Assembly (NCBI GenBank): GCA_965369325.1
Contig: CBDUQI010000073.1
Coordinates: 1 to 24,431, forward strand
Length of the DNA stretch: 24,431 nt
From: CBDUQI01 sp965369325
GTDB taxonomy: Bacteria > Pseudomonadota > Gammaproteobacteria > Steroidobacterales > JBCBZW01
Reading direction: 5' to 3'
Shown piece by piece: positions 23,378 through 24,431 of this stretch (position 1 is its first letter; each line of letters begins with the position of its first letter). The notes beneath the pieces were generated by a model. The model had not been told where the DNA came from. It did no database searches and worked only from the letters and a program-made list of their open reading frames with translations. The position numbers and the translations under genes were made by a program.

Positions 23378-24431
23378 TCATTGGGGGGCATCTGCCGGAT
23401 GCCCTGGCGCGGCGATGAACTGACGCGAGATGATCAGTTCATCAAAATCCACATAGGTGCCCTGGCGCGAGGGGTCTGCGGTGCCGTGGGCACGGTGAAA
23501 CATCAGCCAGATCGCCTCGTACGGCTGCTCAGTACCAAAGCGGACCTTTGTATTGTCGTACAGTAGGGTGTAGGGGCGGGCATCTGTGGCCGCCCAGGTT
23601 TTCAGATGATTGTTAGGCGCTAGCATGCCTTTGTCTGAGATGCGTACATACATCAGAAATGTGATCCAGCCGTCCTGCGGGTAGCTGACCGCGCCGGTCA
23701 GCGGGTCGGGCGCGCCACGTTCGCCGATCTTGTCTTTCAGATAGCTGTACAAGCCGCCATACCGCGCGCGATCCTGCGCGCATCCACCCCAATGCTCGCC
23801 GGTGTACGGGTCAACCCCGCGCAGCGGATTGCGTCCGCGGTCCACGGCCGGTTGCAGGCGGTAGTCCCGCGCGTTGCGGCAACGGCTACGCACGGGCGCA
23901 TCCCAGGGTTGCGGCCGTCCTGCTTCATAGTGGTAGCCCCGTGGTATGCCAAGTTGATCGGTGTTCTGCAATACCGTTTGCGCGCCACTCAGGTAGTTGC
24001 GGTAGCTGCTGATGGCCGCACTTCGAAAGCCCTGTGAGTACGGGCCGCCGTTGTGCTCGCCGGTGAATACATGCTCAGTCACGTAAGCGGGCAGATACTG
24101 ACTGAACTGGATGTACACCTGCTCACCGGGTTGCAGTGGTGTCGTTTCATCAAACAACCGGTGGCGCCAGGCGCCGGAGGCTCGCGCGTCCCCAGGACGT
24201 ACGTAAATACGCATGGCGCCGGTGCCTGAGCGGCGATTGGTGTTTTGCCAGGTCACGTTGTCGCGTTGTTGCTCGCTGCGATGAGCCAGCACTTCGGCCG
24301 CCTCATCAAAGCCCATTGCCAGGCTTACCCCAGGTGCCATGCGGCGGGCACGCCAGTCAGCCTCGGCGGGCGAACTCGGCGGCCGGGTTCGCGGGGTGGG
24401 TATCGTCGTAACGTCGGTGCGAGCATCAACA
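23378..24431 (-). CDS. Probable secreted protein of unknown function (5' end outside window)
   Basis: The frame is open to the right edge. The Met at 24340 is probably internal: about 30 further residues upstream form a Pro/Thr/Ser-rich stretch (TDVTTIPTPRTRPPSSPAEA) typical of a linker after a signal or lipoprotein peptide. I do not recognise a named family. About 350 residues are visible, with Trp/Tyr/Gly-rich beta-type segments (YIQFSQYLP, DGWITFLMYVRI) and an ending VDFDELIISRQFI, resembling the last strand of concanavalin-like jelly-roll domains in secreted carbohydrate-active proteins (low confidence). Two Cys lie ~40 residues apart (RSRCRNARD and WGGCAQDR) and could form a disulfide, which fits an exported protein. 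DYRLQPAVDRG and QDRARYGGLYSYL look like conserved motifs. A polysaccharide-binding or lyase role is possible, not shown. Confidence 0.75.
   Translation of the reverse strand, partial: VDARTDVTTIPTPRTRPPSSPAEADWRARRMAPGVSLAMGFDEAAEVLAHRSEQQRDNVTWQNTNRRSGTGAMRIYVRPGDARASGAWRHRLFDETTPLQPGEQVYIQFSQYLPAYVTEHVFTGEHNGGPYSQGFRSAAISSYRNYLSGAQTVLQNTDQLGIPRGYHYEAGRPQPWDAPVRSRCRNARDYRLQPAVDRGRNPLRGVDPYTGEHWGGCAQDRARYGGLYSYLKDKIGERGAPDPLTGAVSYPQDGWITFLMYVRISDKGMLAPNNHLKTWAATDARPYTLLYDNTKVRFGTEQPYEAIWLMFHRAHGTADPSRQGTYVDFDELIISRQFIAAPGHPADAPQ

Overview
The window is GC-rich, densely coded and rich in GTG/TTG starts. It carries most of an exosortase A (XrtA) / PEP-CTERM-associated exopolysaccharide (EPS) locus of a Gram-negative bacterium. 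Outer-membrane export, a beta-barrel and a lipoprotein indicate a diderm; the gene set and order are typical of Proteobacteria, probably a gamma- or betaproteobacterium with an aquatic lifestyle (lineage is inference).

Layout, plus strand: (1) the 3' end of a polyprenyl-phosphate sugar-1-phosphate transferase (1-902). (2) The PrsK/PrsR sensor kinase and sigma-54-type activator (979-4433), then the large TPR lipoprotein PrsT (4482-7298). (3) A Wzx/Wzy-style export set: Poly_export lipoprotein (7388-8014), Wzz-like chain-length protein (8264-9850), tyrosine autokinase with a Tyr-rich tail (9847-10773) and an outer-membrane beta-barrel protein (10751-12190). (4) A tightly packed biosynthesis/modification set: ExeA-like ATPase, NodB deacetylase, FemAB-like protein, glycosyltransferase stp1, exosortase A fused to EpsI, glycosyltransferase stp2 and an asparagine-synthase-like amidotransferase (12320-21256). 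Many of these genes overlap by 1-4 bases, so translation is probably coupled.

Minus strand, convergent with the operon: a BioF2/CelD-type GNAT acyltransferase-like protein (21278-22342), a sulfotransferase (22422-23240) and the 3' part of a probable secreted protein of unknown function (23378 to the window end). They suggest further decoration or turnover of the polysaccharide, but that link rests on proximity.

Working model: the sugar transferase starts a lipid-linked repeat unit; stp1 and stp2 extend it; the deacetylase, amidotransferase, FemAB and perhaps the sulfotransferase modify it; chain-length protein, kinase and export lipoprotein control polymerisation and export. XrtA processes PEP-CTERM proteins encoded elsewhere, since no product here ends in a PEP-CTERM tail. 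No flippase or polymerase, tRNA, rRNA, CRISPR or insertion sequence was recognised. No stretch above about 250 bases lacks a gene. The system as a whole is a known type; the points worth a second look are the intergenic structures, the XrtA-EpsI fusion, the overlapping Tyr tail and the minus-strand module.
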